From: Syntrophomonas sp. UBA5314
Lineage (GTDB): Bacteria; Bacillota; Syntrophomonadia; Syntrophomonadales; Syntrophomonadaceae
DNA length: 15,387 nucleotides
NCBI GenBank assembly: GCA_002410325.1
Contig: DHRK01000031.1
Coordinates: forward strand, 1 to 15,387
Direction: 5' to 3'
Shown: piece after piece, positions 15,205 to 15,387 of the stretch
Position numbering within the stretch: the first letter of the stretch is position 1
Layout of the letters: every line of letters begins with the position of its first letter
Position numbers and translations under genes: made by a program
Notes under the pieces: model-generated
Seen by the model: the letters and a program-made list of their open reading frames with translations, nothing else
Told to the model about the DNA's origin: nothing
The model's database searches: none

Positions 15205-15248
15205 GACAAGACATAATGGAGTGGCTGGCCCTTCCATTATGTCTTGTC
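15205..15248 (+). terminator. 16-bp perfect inverted repeat after the FRG gene
   Basis: GACAAGACATAATGGA (15205-15220) pairs perfectly with TCCATTATGTCTTGTC (15233-15248) around a 12-base loop. The stem is not GC-rich and no T tract follows, so it is an imperfect terminator. It ends three bases before the second direct-repeat copy and could instead mark an element end. Confidence 0.5.
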
Positions 15249-15251
15249 CTA

Positions 15252-15356
15252 CTGATCGTCCGCATCACGTCATCCCAGCCGACACGGCGGCGTAATCAAT
15301 GCCACAAGTCCGCCTATTTAGGTTTTTATATGGGTAAACATCCGAATGCTTGGCTA
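15252..15356 (+). repeat. 105-bp direct repeat, copy 2
   Basis: Identical to 11542-11646 by eye. Identity starts abruptly after CCTA at 15248-15251 and ends at TGGCTA (15351-15356), after which the two sites differ. The last 31 bases of the window hold nothing I can assign. Confidence 0.95.
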
Positions 15357-15387
15357 ACTCGGCCATTGAGTATTCCGGAGCAGTTTA

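Larger units (their letters stand above)
11542..15356. mobile_element. Putative island bounded by 105-bp direct repeats
   Basis: The repeats enclose 3.6 kb carrying a toxin-antitoxin pair, a DUF6884-like/GIY-YIG protein, a broken Xre antitoxin and an AT-rich FRG gene. Genes outside the left repeat are of core type. No integrase, transposase or replication gene lies inside, so the island is not self-mobile as seen. It could be a cargo remnant, a product of recombination between repeats, or part of a larger element continuing past the window. Confidence 0.4.

Overview
The window looks like a stretch of Firmicutes/Clostridia chromosome. Strong AGGAGG-type ribosome binding sites precede most genes, GTG and TTG starts are frequent, and base composition is intermediate. 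The atypical acetyl-CoA acetyltransferase and the multi-PAS cyclic-di-GMP protein suggest a Syntrophomonas-like anaerobe, but this taxonomic guess is inference only.

Layout. Positions 1-2820 carry plus-strand genes: the possible 3' end of an upstream gene, a 192-residue protein with a ComK-like pattern, a phosphomannomutase/phosphoglucomutase, and a small four-cysteine protein closed by a clear terminator. Positions 3006-4229 hold an acetyl-CoA acetyltransferase (thiolase). It converges on a 1150-residue six-PAS/GGDEF/HD-GYP protein on the minus strand (4474 to about 7881-7932). The two 3' ends are separated by a roughly 205-bp element built of nested palindromes. Next come a small hypothetical gene (plus) converging on an RDD-family membrane protein (minus), a PaaI-type thioesterase (minus), and a YcaQ-like winged-helix protein (minus).

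From 11542 to 15356 the window changes character. A perfect 105-bp direct repeat bounds about 3.6 kb of accessory genes. These are a RelB/DinJ-type antitoxin and RelE/ParE-type toxin with an ATGA overlap, then an overlapping gene for a DUF6884-like plus GIY-YIG nuclease-like protein with a possible DNA-binding tail. After a hairpin-rich gap come a 5'-truncated Xre-type antitoxin remnant (minus) and an AT-rich FRG-domain gene (plus), which ends in a 16-bp perfect inverted repeat touching the second direct-repeat copy. This looks like a small, mobile or recombination-assembled toxin-antitoxin/defence island and is the most interesting part of the window.

The core-region genes cover hexose-phosphate interconversion, acetoacetyl-CoA/acetyl-CoA metabolism and c-di-GMP signalling. 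They do not form one pathway operon. The four island genes could form one conflict or defence module, but only the antitoxin-toxin-nuclease trio shows the overlaps expected of co-translation.
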